From positions 1,614,130 through 1,678,129 of the forward strand of contig NZ_CP097810.1 in assembly GCF_000364165.2 (NCBI RefSeq): a DNA stretch of 64,000 nucleotides, given 5' to 3'. The notes under the pieces were generated by a model. It saw nothing but the letters and a program-made list of their open reading frames with translations. It had not been told where the DNA came from and made no database searches. This document shows positions 17,628 to 26,374 of this stretch, one piece after another; positions within the stretch are counted from its first letter, which is position 1; each line of letters starts with the position of its first letter. The DNA is from Clostridium sp. MD294 (GTDB taxonomy: Bacteria > Bacillota > Clostridia > Lachnospirales > Anaerotignaceae). The position numbers and the translations under genes are program-made.

Positions 17628-18293
17628 ATGAATTTTTATGCGTTTTTTTTACAAAATTTGCCAAGATTACTTGAAGGTTTGTCACTTACCCTCCAGTTGA
17701 CAATACTTTCATTGATTTTTGCCATTATTGTAGGTATGATTTCTTGTTTTTTTAAAATTTCAAGTATTAAGCCTTTGAATTGGATTGCAACAATATATTT
17801 AAGCATAATCAGAGGTACGCCTCTCATGGTACAGGCATATTTTTTGTATTTTGGTATTGCATCTGTATTAAATATACAAATCCCATCTTTTTGGGCGAGT
17901 GTTATAGTATTAACATTAAATGCAGGAGCATATTTATCAGAAATATTTAGAAGTGGTATTTCCGCAGTAAATAAGGGACAAATGGAGGCAGCAAGAAGTC
18001 TTGGATTGCCTTATCATGTAGCGATGAGTAAAGTTATTATCCCTCAAGCAATACGCATTGTTATTCCTTCTGTAGTAAATCAGTTTATTATTACATTAAA
18101 AGATACTTCTATCATTTCCGTTATTGGTATGGGAGAATTGATGAGAGTAGGTACATTGATTGCAAACAGAACATTTAGAGGTTTTGAAACGTATGGTATG
18201 GTTGCAATTGTGTATTTTATAGTGATTATGATACTAACAAAAATATCTCAAATCATAGAAAGGAGACTTTCCAATGGTAAAAGTAAAGGCTGA
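17628..18293 (+). CDS. Amino-acid ABC transporter, permease
   Basis: This 221-residue HisM/GlnP-family permease has about five TM helices. The N-terminal segment [20 protein letters not shown] is characteristic. The EAA loop ([24 protein letters not shown]) that contacts the ATPase lies at about residues 120-145. It begins 21 bases after the binding protein gene and overlaps the ATPase gene by 20 bases, so the stoichiometry is probably set by coupled translation. Confidence 0.94.
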   Translation: MNFYAFFLQNLPRLLEGLSLTLQLTILSLIFAIIVGMISCFFKISSIKPLNWIATIYLSIIRGTPLMVQAYFLYFGIASVLNIQIPSFWASVIVLTLNAGAYLSEIFRSGISAVNKGQMEAARSLGLPYHVAMSKVIIPQAIRIVIPSVVNQFIITLKDTSIISVIGMGELMRVGTLIANRTFRGFETYGMVAIVYFIVIMILTKISQIIERRLSNGKSKG

Positions 18294-19002
18294 GGCACTA
18301 CAGAAAAAATTTGGCGATTTAGAAGTATTAAAGCATATTGATGTGGAAGTGTATGAGGGCGAAGTTGTTTGTCTAATAGGGCCTTCTGGCAGTGGAAAAA
18401 GTACATTTTTGAGATGTTTAAATTTTTTGGAAGAACCAACAAGTGGTACAATAATCGTAGATGATTATAATTTAACAGACAAAAAAGCAGACATCAATAA
18501 AATAAGAGAAAATATAGGTATGGTGTTCCAACAGTTTAATTTATTTCCACATTTATCAGTAATTGATAATATTATGCTTGCTCCTGTTGACAGAAAAAAA
18601 ATGACGAAAGAAGAAGCAAGAAATAAAGGAATGAAACTTTTGAGAACAGTGGGATTAGAAGAAAAAGCAGAAGTTTTTCCAGCACAGCTTTCAGGAGGAC
18701 AACAACAAAGAGTTGCTATTGCGAGAGCATTAGCAATGCAGCCAGATGTTATGCTTTTTGACGAACCTACATCAGCATTAGACCCTGAAATGGTAGGGGA
18801 AGTATTAAATGTTATGAAAAAATTAGCAGAACAAGGTATGACAATGATTGTTGTGACGCATGAAATGGGTTTTGCTAGAGAAGTTGCAGATAGAGTAATA
18901 TTTATGGACGGTGGCTATATTGTAGAACAAGGCACACCAGAAGAAGTATTTGGAAATCCGCAAAATAAAAGAACACAAGACTTTTTAAATATGGTTTTGT
19001 AA
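18274..19002 (+). CDS. Amino-acid ABC transporter, ATP-binding protein
   Basis: This 242-residue ATPase of the GlnQ/HisP family has all catalytic motifs: Walker [11 protein letters not shown]-loop FQQFNLF, signature LSGGQQQR, Walker [14 protein letters not shown] and switch His in VVTHEMGF. The start overlaps the permease gene, with AAAGGAG as SD inside the permease coding sequence. A strong terminator follows, ending the operon. Confidence 0.95.
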   Translation: MVKVKAEALQKKFGDLEVLKHIDVEVYEGEVVCLIGPSGSGKSTFLRCLNFLEEPTSGTIIVDDYNLTDKKADINKIRENIGMVFQQFNLFPHLSVIDNIMLAPVDRKKMTKEEARNKGMKLLRTVGLEEKAEVFPAQLSGGQQQRVAIARALAMQPDVMLFDEPTSALDPEMVGEVLNVMKKLAEQGMTMIVVTHEMGFAREVADRVIFMDGGYIVEQGTPEEVFGNPQNKRTQDFLNMVL

Positions 19003-19004
19003 AT

Positions 19005-19034
19005 AAAAAGACTGCTTTATTAAGCAGTCTTTTT
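19005..19034 (+). terminator. Terminator of the ABC transporter operon
   Basis: A 13-bp stem, AAAAAGACTGCTT / AAGCAGTCTTTTT, with a 4-base loop and T-run. Confidence 0.9.
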
Positions 19035-19057
19035 TGTTATATAAATTGGAGAAATAG

Positions 19058-19387
19058 ATGTGTATGAAAAAACAAAATAATACTTTAAAAAAATATAAAC
19101 AAAAAGCAATAAAAGGGGATAGTAATGCACAACACCAATTAGCAATATATTATTATAATAGAGGAGAAATGCAAAAAGCAATAAAATGGTGTAAAAAGGC
19201 TGCAAAACAAGGAGAAGTAAATGCACAATATGAATTAGCATTATATTATGATGAACAACAGCAACAAAAAGAAGCATTAAAATGGTTTCAAAAAGCAGCA
19301 GAACAAGGACATAACGAAGCATTATATTGTTTAACTGTATTTTATGAACAGGGTATTATAACAGAAAAAAATTGTAAAAAACACTAA
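19058..19387 (+). CDS. Sel1-repeat protein (109 aa)
   Basis: This short soluble protein is built of about two and a half Sel1-like (TPR-type) repeats. The units read GDSNAQHQLAIYYYNRGEM-KAIKWCKKAAKQGEVNAQYELALYYD, then EALKWFQKAAEQGHNEALYCLTVFYEQG. The A-K-W-F/C-x-K-A-A-x-Q-G core is diagnostic. Sel1 proteins act as protein-interaction scaffolds; the partner is unknown. GGAG sits 6 bases before ATG 19058. Full-length Sel1 proteins are often longer, so it could be a small stand-alone form or a remnant; it has no signal peptide. Confidence 0.75.
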   Translation: MCMKKQNNTLKKYKQKAIKGDSNAQHQLAIYYYNRGEMQKAIKWCKKAAKQGEVNAQYELALYYDEQQQQKEALKWFQKAAEQGHNEALYCLTVFYEQGIITEKNCKKH

Positions 19388-19499
19388 AATGATATTAAAA
19401 GACAAAAAAGAAATAAAATGTATGATACAAAAAATGATAAATGAAATAAATATTATTTTACGAAAATAGTCTTTTTTTATGCTTTTTTTGATAATAGCA

Positions 19500-19527
19500 T
19501 TGAAATTAGTAATATTTTAGCTATAAT
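19500..19527 (+). promoter_or_regulatory. Probable promoter of the HtrA gene
   Basis: TTGAAA at 19500-19505, a 16-base spacer and TATAAT at 19522-19527 in the 262-base gene-free gap. Otherwise that gap holds only AT-rich sequence. Confidence 0.5.
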
Positions 19528-19649
19528 ATATTTAAAATTTATTCACTAGTCATTCATATTTTATTCAAATATATGCAGTATACTCATACTCATAGAAAGT
19601 ATAAAAACGTCATAACAATAAAAAATAAATAGCTAGGAGGAGATATATT

Positions 19650-20915
19650 ATGTTAGAAGATGACAAAAATACAATGAATGAAAATATGGAAGAAAATATA
19701 AATGAAACAACACCTATTATAGAAGAAGATAAGTGTTATTATTATGAACAGGTAAAAAGAGCAGAAAAGAAAAAACAGTATAGACCTTGGGCAAAATATA
19801 TTGCAACTTGCTTGATAATTAGTATTGCAGGAGGGGCAAGTTTTGGTGTAGGTTTAGGTTGGTCACAAAATTATTTTTCTAAAGCATTGCCATCAGATAC
19901 TGTAACAGCACCAGAAAATTATGCACCTTCTGCAAAAGCAATTTCGAGTACAACAATGAGTAAAAAAGATGTCATAAAAACTGTTATGCCTTCTGTAGTA
20001 AGTATTTCTACAAGAATACAAGGAGAGTCTATGTGGGGCATAGTAGAGGGTTCTGGAGCAGGTAGTGGTATTATATTTTATGAAGATGATGAAAAAGTAG
20101 GTATTGTAACAAATAACCATGTAGTAAAAGATGCAGCAGAGGTTTATACACTATTTAGTGAAGAAAAAGAAGTAAAAGCCAAAATAGTAGGTAGAGATAC
20201 TGATGCAGAAATTGCAGTATTAACTGTTTCAAAAGAAGACTTAAAAAAGGAAGGTATAGAACAGATTACAGTAGCAAAATTTGGAAATTCTGATGCAGTA
20301 GAAGTTGGCGACGATGTATATGCCATAGGAAATGCTTTAGGAGAAGGAATGAGTGCAACAGATGGCATGATTAGTGCTATAAATAAAGAGGTTACAGTAC
20401 AAGGTAGTACATTAAAAAATGTTTTGCAGACAAATGCAGCAATCAATCAAGGTAATAGTGGTGGTGCTTTGGTAAATGTAAATGGAGAAGTTATAGGTAT
20501 CAACACAGCAAAATCAATTTCTGGAGGAACAGCAGAAGGCATAGGATATGCTATTCCAAGTAATAGTGTAAAAGAAATTGCAGAAACATTGTTGACAGAA
20601 GGCACAGCACCAAAACCAGGTATGGGAATTTATGTAAGAAATGTGTCAGGAGAAGTAGCAAATTTATATCGTTTGCCTGTAGGAGTTATGGTAGAGCAGG
20701 TTATTCCAGATAGAAATGCAGAAAAAGCAGGTATGCAGTCTGGAGATATTATTGTAGAATTAAATGGTAAAAAAGTAATGAATACAGATAATTTAACAGA
20801 TATATTAAAACAGCTTGAAATTGGGCAAACAGTAGAAGTTTATGTTGTTAGAAATGGAGATACCTCTGTGAAATTAGATGTAGTAATTGGTGATATGAAC
20901 GAATATGAACAATAA
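19650..20915 (+). CDS. htrA: HtrA/DegP-type membrane-anchored serine protease
   Basis: This 421-residue protease handles misfolded proteins outside the cytoplasmic membrane. An acidic cytoplasmic N-terminus is followed by a TM anchor at about 55-73 (YIATCLIISIAGGASFGVGLG). The trypsin-like domain has His in TNNHVVKDA (about 157), Asp in DTDAEIAVL (about 187) and Ser in INQGNSGGALVN (about 270). A C-terminal PDZ domain (about 325-410) contains the segment VIPDRNAEKAGMQSGDIIVE. The start ATG 19650 follows AGGAGG. It is a single-gene unit ending in a strong terminator; no two-component genes adjoin it. Confidence 0.95.
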   Translation: MLEDDKNTMNENMEENINETTPIIEEDKCYYYEQVKRAEKKKQYRPWAKYIATCLIISIAGGASFGVGLGWSQNYFSKALPSDTVTAPENYAPSAKAISSTTMSKKDVIKTVMPSVVSISTRIQGESMWGIVEGSGAGSGIIFYEDDEKVGIVTNNHVVKDAAEVYTLFSEEKEVKAKIVGRDTDAEIAVLTVSKEDLKKEGIEQITVAKFGNSDAVEVGDDVYAIGNALGEGMSATDGMISAINKEVTVQGSTLKNVLQTNAAINQGNSGGALVNVNGEVIGINTAKSISGGTAEGIGYAIPSNSVKEIAETLLTEGTAPKPGMGIYVRNVSGEVANLYRLPVGVMVEQVIPDRNAEKAGMQSGDIIVELNGKKVMNTDNLTDILKQLEIGQTVEVYVVRNGDTSVKLDVVIGDMNEYEQ

Positions 20916-20917
20916 AT

Positions 20918-20949
20918 AAAAAAGAGCATTTTTATAAATGCTCTTTTTT
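20918..20949 (+). terminator. Terminator of htrA
   Basis: The stem AAAAAAGAGCATTT pairs with AAATGCTCTTTTTT around a 4-base loop. Confidence 0.88.
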
Positions 20950-20964
20950 GTTTACAGTATATTT

Positions 20965-20993
20965 TTGACAAAAAGTAATGTTTTGGGTATAAT
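20965..20993 (+). promoter_or_regulatory. Consensus promoter of rsmA
   Basis: TTGACA at 20965-20970, a 17-base spacer and TATAAT at 20988-20993: a perfect sigma-A match about 34 bases upstream of the start. Confidence 0.85.
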
Positions 20994-21026
20994 CTGTAAA
21001 AATGTAGTATAAAAAGGAAGGATAGT

Positions 21027-21917
21027 ATGATTGAAAGAATAGCAACACCATCTGTAACAAAAAAAATTATAGAACAAAACGAGTTTTATTTTAAAAAGAA
21101 TTTTGGACAAAATTTTTTAATTGACAGTAATATATTGCAAAATATTGCAGAATGTGCTGGTATTACAAAAGAGGACTGTGTACTTGAAATAGGGCCAGGA
21201 ATAGGTAGTTTAACACAGGTACTTGCAGAAAAAGCCAAAAAGGTTATTGCAATAGAAATTGATAAACATTTAATACCTATATTACAGCAAACAGTAGGAG
21301 AGTATCAAAACATTGAAATTAGAAATCAAGACATATTAAAAACAGATATAGATGAAATGATACAAAAAGAAAATAATGGAAAAGATATTAAAATTGTGGC
21401 AAATTTGCCTTATTATATTACAACACCCATTATTATGGATTTGTTAGAAAATCATAGAAAAGTAGAAAGTATTACAGTTATGGTGCAAAAAGAAGTCGCA
21501 GAACGTATGCAGGCACAGTTTGGCAGTAAAGACTATGGAGCATTGTCTATAGCAGTACAATATTATTGTGAAGCTAAAATTGATATGATTGTACCACCTT
21601 CTTGTTTTATGCCAAAGCCAAAAGTATCCTCTGCTGTAATTACACTGAAATTGCGAAAAGAACCTATATTAAAAGGGATTGATGAAAAACTCTTTTTTCA
21701 TATTGTAAAATGTGCTTTTGGACAAAGAAGAAAAACACTTTTAAATAGTCTTTATAATCAATCAAAATTAGGACTTTCTAAAGAAGCACTAACAGAAGTA
21801 ATACAGTTTGTAGGGCTTGATGAAAAAATAAGGGGAGAAGCACTTTCTATACAACAATTTGGAGATTTAACAAAACAAATTTCTTTAAAACTGCCAGTTG
21901 CATATCATAAAAAATAG
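21027..21917 (+). CDS. rsmA: 16S rRNA dimethyladenosine transferase
   Basis: This 296-residue enzyme (KsgA) dimethylates two adjacent adenines near the 3' end of 16S rRNA during small-subunit maturation. The N-terminal FKKNFGQNFLIDSNILQNI is the RNA-binding signature. VLEIGPGIGSLTQVLAE is the SAM-binding motif I, and NLPYYITTPIIM is the catalytic NLPY motif. PPSCFMPKPKVSSAVI belongs to the C-terminal domain. The start ATG 21027 has GGAAGG 7 bases upstream. It has a consensus promoter and no close co-directional partner except the gene at 21987. Confidence 0.95.
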   Translation: MIERIATPSVTKKIIEQNEFYFKKNFGQNFLIDSNILQNIAECAGITKEDCVLEIGPGIGSLTQVLAEKAKKVIAIEIDKHLIPILQQTVGEYQNIEIRNQDILKTDIDEMIQKENNGKDIKIVANLPYYITTPIIMDLLENHRKVESITVMVQKEVAERMQAQFGSKDYGALSIAVQYYCEAKIDMIVPPSCFMPKPKVSSAVITLKLRKEPILKGIDEKLFFHIVKCAFGQRRKTLLNSLYNQSKLGLSKEALTEVIQFVGLDEKIRGEALSIQQFGDLTKQISLKLPVAYHKK

Positions 21918-21986
21918 TTCTGTTTTTTACATTGCTTTCATAAAGTTTATAATAGTAAAGTAGGCTTATTTGGAAGGAATGATAAT

Positions 21987-23267
21987 ATGTATAATAGACG
22001 ATATGATAAAGCATTTGTAATGTTAAAACAAGAATTAGGAGGATTTTCATTAGGGCAGCATTCTGCATGGGGAAGCTGTATTATGGAATTGAAAAATAAA
22101 AAAGGACGACTGATATTTTCAGTACAAGGGCTAAAAAAGCTGGTAGATGGCAGAAGATATGAAGCATTTATTATAGCAGGAAAAGGCAATGCTATGAGAG
22201 GGATTAACTGTGGCATTGTGGAAGTAGACCAACATGGTAAAGGAGAATTAAAATGGGAATTTGACCCTGATTTGATAGGAAAAAGTGGATTTTCTGTAGA
22301 AGAACTGCATACAGTAGCATTGATTGTAAAAGGTGGATATGGTCTTGTAGTACCTTTAGCCGGATATTTTAATGAGAAGGTAGCATGGAAAAAGTGCTTT
22401 AAAGAAGAACAACAACAAAAGCCAGATTTGAGAGCAGCAGAAGCGATATTATTAGAAGAACCAAAAGAGAGTATACAACAATCTAAAAAAATGGTACAAT
22501 TAAAACAAGAAAATACAATTGTAGAAATCGAACCAGAACAGCCAAAACAGCCACAAAATATAGTAGAAGAACAAAAAATTTCTGATACAATACAAAACAA
22601 ACAAGAAATTTCTCCTTTTCAAAAAAATTTTAAAAATATGCTTTTTAATTTTAAAAGAGAATTAGAAAAATTAGAACAAAGTGGTATATTAACAAAAGAA
22701 GAACAAAAAAATATTACACAAATTACAACAAATACACAATCAAAACAAACAGTAATACAACAACAAAAAATAGATGCTGAACAAAAAACAGAAATAAAAC
22801 AAAAATTACAACAACAGCAACAAACAGAATGTGAACAAAAGCCACAAATAGAAAAAACAGTACAAGAGTTTCAAATACCTCAAGATAATGTAGCAATACC
22901 TCAAAATAATATAACAGTAGAACAAAACAAAGAAATTGCATACATATTACAAAATAATGACACATTACAACCTTTTGAAGAAGGAATTTGGAAAAGCATT
23001 GCATTAGAAGAACTGGCTGTATTGCCTGTTAATATTACAGAAGTAATGAAAAATTTATTTTATATCTGTGCTTACAGAAAATACAAACATTTTATATTTC
23101 AAAAAACAGCAGAAAACGAGTATACCATAGGAGTACCTGCACAATATTATCCTGAAACAAGAAGAGAAGCAGAACATTTATATTTTACGACATTTCAGCC
23201 TTGTGGTAAAGAAGTGATGAAAACAGGCTGTTATGGCTATTGGCTCAGAAGTATAAAAGCAGAATAA
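21987..23267 (+). CDS. Unknown two-domain protein with Gln/Glu-rich linker
   Basis: This 426-residue soluble protein has no signal peptide. Residues 1-145 form a compact beta-rich domain (GRLIFSVQGLKKLVDGRRYEAFIIAGK, then LVVPLAGYFNEKVAWKKCF). Residues 146-325 are a low-complexity Gln/Glu/Lys/Thr linker with runs of QQQ. Residues 326-426 are a second conserved-looking domain ending in FTTFQPCGKEVMKTGCYGYWLRSI. Clostridial proteins with this two-ended layout exist, but I cannot name a function. SD GGAAGG precedes the start. It could form a unit with trmB, although a promoter-like site intervenes. Confidence 0.7.
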   Translation: MYNRRYDKAFVMLKQELGGFSLGQHSAWGSCIMELKNKKGRLIFSVQGLKKLVDGRRYEAFIIAGKGNAMRGINCGIVEVDQHGKGELKWEFDPDLIGKSGFSVEELHTVALIVKGGYGLVVPLAGYFNEKVAWKKCFKEEQQQKPDLRAAEAILLEEPKESIQQSKKMVQLKQENTIVEIEPEQPKQPQNIVEEQKISDTIQNKQEISPFQKNFKNMLFNFKRELEKLEQSGILTKEEQKNITQITTNTQSKQTVIQQQKIDAEQKTEIKQKLQQQQQTECEQKPQIEKTVQEFQIPQDNVAIPQNNITVEQNKEIAYILQNNDTLQPFEEGIWKSIALEELAVLPVNITEVMKNLFYICAYRKYKHFIFQKTAENEYTIGVPAQYYPETRREAEHLYFTTFQPCGKEVMKTGCYGYWLRSIKAE

Positions 23268-23297
23268 TTTGCTTCTTTATTAGAAAAAAACAAGGTA

Positions 23298-23326
23298 TTG
23301 AAGTAATTTGTGTAATATAGTATAAT
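23298..23326 (+). promoter_or_regulatory. Promoter upstream of trmB
   Basis: TTGAAG at 23298-23303, a 17-base spacer and TATAAT at 23321-23326. The SD-like AAAGGAG at about 23338 lies 35 bases before the trmB ATG. Confidence 0.6.
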
Positions 23327-23379
23327 AGCATAAAACGAAAGGAGAATGCTAGTTTTTTACATAGCAATTTTATTATATT

Positions 23380-24021
23380 ATGAGAATGAGAAACAAGCCT
23401 TGGGCGGAACAAGAATTACAAACAAATGATAATGTAGTAAAACAACCTACACAACTAAAAGGAAAATGGGCAGAATATTTTGGAAATGAATATCCTATTC
23501 ATGTAGAAATTGGTTGTGGCAAAGGTGGATTTATTATAGAAAATGCCAAACGCTATACAAATGTAAATTTTATAGGAATAGAAAGACAAACAACTGTAAT
23601 TGCTATTGCAGCAAGAAAAATAGAACAGTATTTACCTAATTTAGCACTTGTTTGTGACAGTGCAGCAAAATTATCAGATTTATTTGAAACAGGAGAAATA
23701 GAAAGAATTTATTTAAATTTTAGTGACCCATGGCCTAAAAAAAGATGTATGAAAAGAAGATTGACATACAGGGAATTTTTACAAAGTTATCGTCATATTA
23801 TGGGAGAAAGTGGAGAAATCTTTTTTAAAACAGATAATAAAAAACTGTTTGAATTTTCATTAAACGAATTTTGTGCAGATAAATGGAATTTGTCCAACAT
23901 TTGTTTTGATTTACATAACAGTGAATATATGCAATATAATATTATGACAGAATATGAACGAAAATTTTCTGAAAAAGGTATGCCAATATACAGATTAGAA
24001 GCACGATATGACAAAGAATAA
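23380..24021 (+). CDS. trmB: tRNA (guanine-N7-)-methyltransferase
   Basis: This 213-residue enzyme makes m7G46 in tRNA. Family marks are MRMRNKPWA at the start, EIGCGKGGFI as the SAM-binding loop, NFIGIERQ, and LNFSDPWPKKRCMKRRLT, the TrmB signature with catalytic Asp. The start is fixed by the MR-R-KPWA opening, but the nearest SD (AAAGGAG) lies 35 bases upstream and an in-frame TAG at 23362 bars any longer start. The leader between them contains GCTA/TAGC complementary ends that might shorten the distance. A terminator follows. Confidence 0.94.
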   Translation: MRMRNKPWAEQELQTNDNVVKQPTQLKGKWAEYFGNEYPIHVEIGCGKGGFIIENAKRYTNVNFIGIERQTTVIAIAARKIEQYLPNLALVCDSAAKLSDLFETGEIERIYLNFSDPWPKKRCMKRRLTYREFLQSYRHIMGESGEIFFKTDNKKLFEFSLNEFCADKWNLSNICFDLHNSEYMQYNIMTEYERKFSEKGMPIYRLEARYDKE

Positions 24022-24026
24022 CAAAT

Positions 24027-24060
24027 AAAAGTCCCTTGTCTTTTGACAGTGGGACTTTTT
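24027..24060 (+). terminator. Terminator of trmB
   Basis: AAAAGTCCC pairs with GGGACTTTT, with an inner TGTC/GACA helix, followed by T residues. Confidence 0.85.
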
Positions 24061-24101
24061 GGATATTATGGAAAATAAAGAAATAAAGAAAGGAAGATAC
24101 T

Positions 24102-25310
24102 ATGAAAAAGGAAAGTATAGAAATGGTATGGAATGAAAAAAAAGGAAATGAAAAAGGAGATATTTCTTTTTTAAACAAAGAGCAATCTCAAAAAGCAATA
24201 CAATATCACAAAAGTTTTGCTGTTTATGAAAAAACACCTCTTGTAAATTTAAAACATTTAGCACAAAAATGTAATGTAAATGCTATTTATTTAAAAGATG
24301 AGAGCTATCGTTTTGGATTAAATGCCTTTAAAGTATTGGGAGCAAGTTATGCCATAGCAAATCATATTGCACAAAAAATAGGAAAAGATATTTCAGAATT
24401 GTCAGCAGAAAAAATTGCTTCTAAAGAAATAAAAAATAAAATAGGCGAAATAACATTTGTAACAGCAACAGACGGAAATCATGGCAGGGGGCTTGCATGG
24501 ACAGCGAAACAATTAGCACAAAAGGCAGTGGTATATATGCCTAAAGGTAGTAGTAAAGAAAGATTACAAAATATTATAGCACAAGGAGCAGAAGCAGAAA
24601 TTACAGATAAAAATTATGATGATGCAGTAAGATTAGCACAGCAGAAAGCAGTAGAAAATGGCTGGGTAATGGTACAAGATACAGCGTGGGAAGGATACGA
24701 AGACATACCAAAATGGATTATGCAAGGATATACCACAATGGGATATGAAATAATGGAGCAGTTAGAGCAAAAACCAACACATATTTTTTTGCAGGCTGGT
24801 GTTGGAAGTATGTCAGGAGCAATAACAGGATTTTTTGCAAATATTTATAAAGAACAAAAACCGATTATAGTTGTTGTAGAACCAACAAAAGCAGACTGCT
24901 TATTTCAGACAGCAAAAGCAAATGATGGTACATTGCATTGTGTAAAAGGGGATATGGATACAATCATGGCAGGATTGGCTTGTGGAGAACCTTGTACAAT
25001 AGGCTGGAATGTATTAAAAGAATATGCAGATGCCTTTATACGCTGCCCCGAATATGTAGCGGCTGATGGTATGAGAATGTTAGCAGCACCAGTAAAAGGA
25101 GATACTGCTGTAGTATCTGGAGAAAGTGGTGCAGTAGGAATAGGCTGTATGGCAAATATATTGCAGAAAGAAGAATTGGAACATATCAAAAAAATGCTAA
25201 AAATAGATGAAAACTCTGTTATATTGTGTATCAGTACAGAAGGAGATACAGATGTTCAAAATTATAAAGAAGTTGTTTGGGAAGGAAAATATTCTAAATT
25301 TGAAGTATAA
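24102..25310 (+). CDS. dpaL: Diaminopropionate ammonia-lyase
   Basis: This 402-residue PLP enzyme (YgeX type, fold II) converts 2,3-diaminopropionate to pyruvate and two ammonia. The PLP-binding Lys lies in ESYRFGLNAFKVLGASYA. TFVTATDGNHGRGLAWTAK is the substrate/phosphate loop, and QAGVGSMSGAI and VVSGESGAVGIG are the glycine-rich PLP phosphate contacts. Length and motifs fit the family. SD AAAGGAAG precedes ATG 24102. The HAD, cupin and scrR genes follow at short distances, so they may share a transcript. Confidence 0.93.
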   Translation: MKKESIEMVWNEKKGNEKGDISFLNKEQSQKAIQYHKSFAVYEKTPLVNLKHLAQKCNVNAIYLKDESYRFGLNAFKVLGASYAIANHIAQKIGKDISELSAEKIASKEIKNKIGEITFVTATDGNHGRGLAWTAKQLAQKAVVYMPKGSSKERLQNIIAQGAEAEITDKNYDDAVRLAQQKAVENGWVMVQDTAWEGYEDIPKWIMQGYTTMGYEIMEQLEQKPTHIFLQAGVGSMSGAITGFFANIYKEQKPIIVVVEPTKADCLFQTAKANDGTLHCVKGDMDTIMAGLACGEPCTIGWNVLKEYADAFIRCPEYVAADGMRMLAAPVKGDTAVVSGESGAVGIGCMANILQKEELEHIKKMLKIDENSVILCISTEGDTDVQNYKEVVWEGKYSKFEV

Positions 25311-25347
25311 AATAATTTAGAGGGGAGTATATGGGAGGTATTGAATT

Positions 25348-25998
25348 ATGAGAAAATTTGATGCTGTAATATTTGATATGGACGGGCTTATGGTAGACAC
25401 AGAAAGAATAATGCAAAGAGAAGTAAAAGAAATACTAAAAGAAATGGAATTTACTGTAACAGATGAAATTATATTAAAATTAATTGGGCTGACAGATAGT
25501 AGAACAAAAGAAGTTTTGGAACAGGAATATGGAAAAGCATTTTGTCACAATATATTTTTAAAAAAGCTTTTGGAAAGAAAACTAAATGTATATCATAATG
25601 AACAAATTTGTGTCAAAAAAGGACTGTGGGAGCTTGTGGAATTTTTAGAAAAAGAAAATATCAAAAAAATTGTAGCAACAGGTACAGTAAGGGAAAATAT
25701 GAATTTAATATTAAAAAGAACAGGATTATTAGAACATTTTGATTTAGCTGTGTGTGGCGATGAAATAGAAAAAGGAAAACCTAGTCCAGATGTTTTTATA
25801 AAAGCAGCAGAGAAATTAAATGTACCAAAACAAAGATGTTTAGTATTAGAAGACTCTCAAAATGGTATTATCGCAGCAAAAAGTGCAGGAATAGAAGTAA
25901 TATTTATAAAAGATTTGGTAGCACCGGAAAAGCAATATATAGAGCAAGTTTATGCACAATGTAATGACTTATCAGATGTTATACAATATTTAATATAA
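25348..25998 (+). CDS. HAD-family phosphatase, beta-phosphoglucomutase-like
   Basis: This 216-residue HAD hydrolase of subfamily IA begins AVIFDMDGLMVDTE, with nucleophile Asp and acid/base Asp two residues later. A helical cap follows. Motif II (VATGTVREN, Thr) and motifs III/IV (EKGKPSPDVFIKAAEKL and CLVLEDSQNGI) complete the active site. The cap type and the DMDGLMVDTE opening resemble beta-phosphoglucomutases and small sugar-phosphate phosphatases; the position beside sucrose genes fits a sugar-phosphate substrate but does not prove it. SD GGGAGG lies 10 bases before the ATG. Confidence 0.88.
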   Translation: MRKFDAVIFDMDGLMVDTERIMQREVKEILKEMEFTVTDEIILKLIGLTDSRTKEVLEQEYGKAFCHNIFLKKLLERKLNVYHNEQICVKKGLWELVEFLEKENIKKIVATGTVRENMNLILKRTGLLEHFDLAVCGDEIEKGKPSPDVFIKAAEKLNVPKQRCLVLEDSQNGIIAAKSAGIEVIFIKDLVAPEKQYIEQVYAQCNDLSDVIQYLI

Positions 25999-26015
25999 CA
26001 AGGAGAATATAAAAA

Positions 26016-26348
26016 ATGAGTGGAAAACTAAAAAATATTGAAAAAGGTACAATATTAAAATTAAAAGAACAAATAGTATATCAGCAAGGACAAATTATAA
26101 GCAAAACGTTGGTACAAAATGAAGCAGTAAGTTTGACATTGTTTGCATTTGAAAAAGGAGAAGAAATTAGTACACACGCAGCAGGAGGAGATGCTCTTGT
26201 AACAGTGTTGGAGGGAACGGGAAAATTTACAATAGATGGAAATGAATTTGTGTTACAACAAGGCGAAAGTATTATTATGCCTAAAGATATACCTCATGCG
26301 GTATATGGACAGGAAAGATTTAAAATGCTTTTAAATGTTATATTTTAA
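26016..26348 (+). CDS. Cupin-domain protein (110 aa)
   Basis: This is a small single-cupin beta-barrel protein. Motif 1 contains THAAGGDALVTVLEGTGKF, with His and Glu as probable metal ligands. Motif 2 is GESIIMPKDIPHAVYGQ, with the final His. It is close to the 'cupin domain' proteins that accompany sugar or stress genes in Clostridia; ligand unknown. It starts 17 bases after the HAD gene with AAGGAG as SD and lies 26 bases before scrR, so the three are probably co-transcribed. Confidence 0.88.
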   Translation: MSGKLKNIEKGTILKLKEQIVYQQGQIISKTLVQNEAVSLTLFAFEKGEEISTHAAGGDALVTVLEGTGKFTIDGNEFVLQQGESIIMPKDIPHAVYGQERFKMLLNVIF

Positions 26349-26374
26349 TGGAGTAGCAAAAGGGGAGAAAGTGC

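Noticed and set aside
19388..19468. 26-codon frame after the Sel1 gene (starts ATGATATTAAAAGAC)
   Set aside because: No SD and no features; likely AT-rich chance frame.
23346..23428. Leader-peptide frame at the SD upstream of trmB
   Set aside because: Its ATG is one to two bases from the SD, too close for initiation, and the frame runs into trmB without sense.
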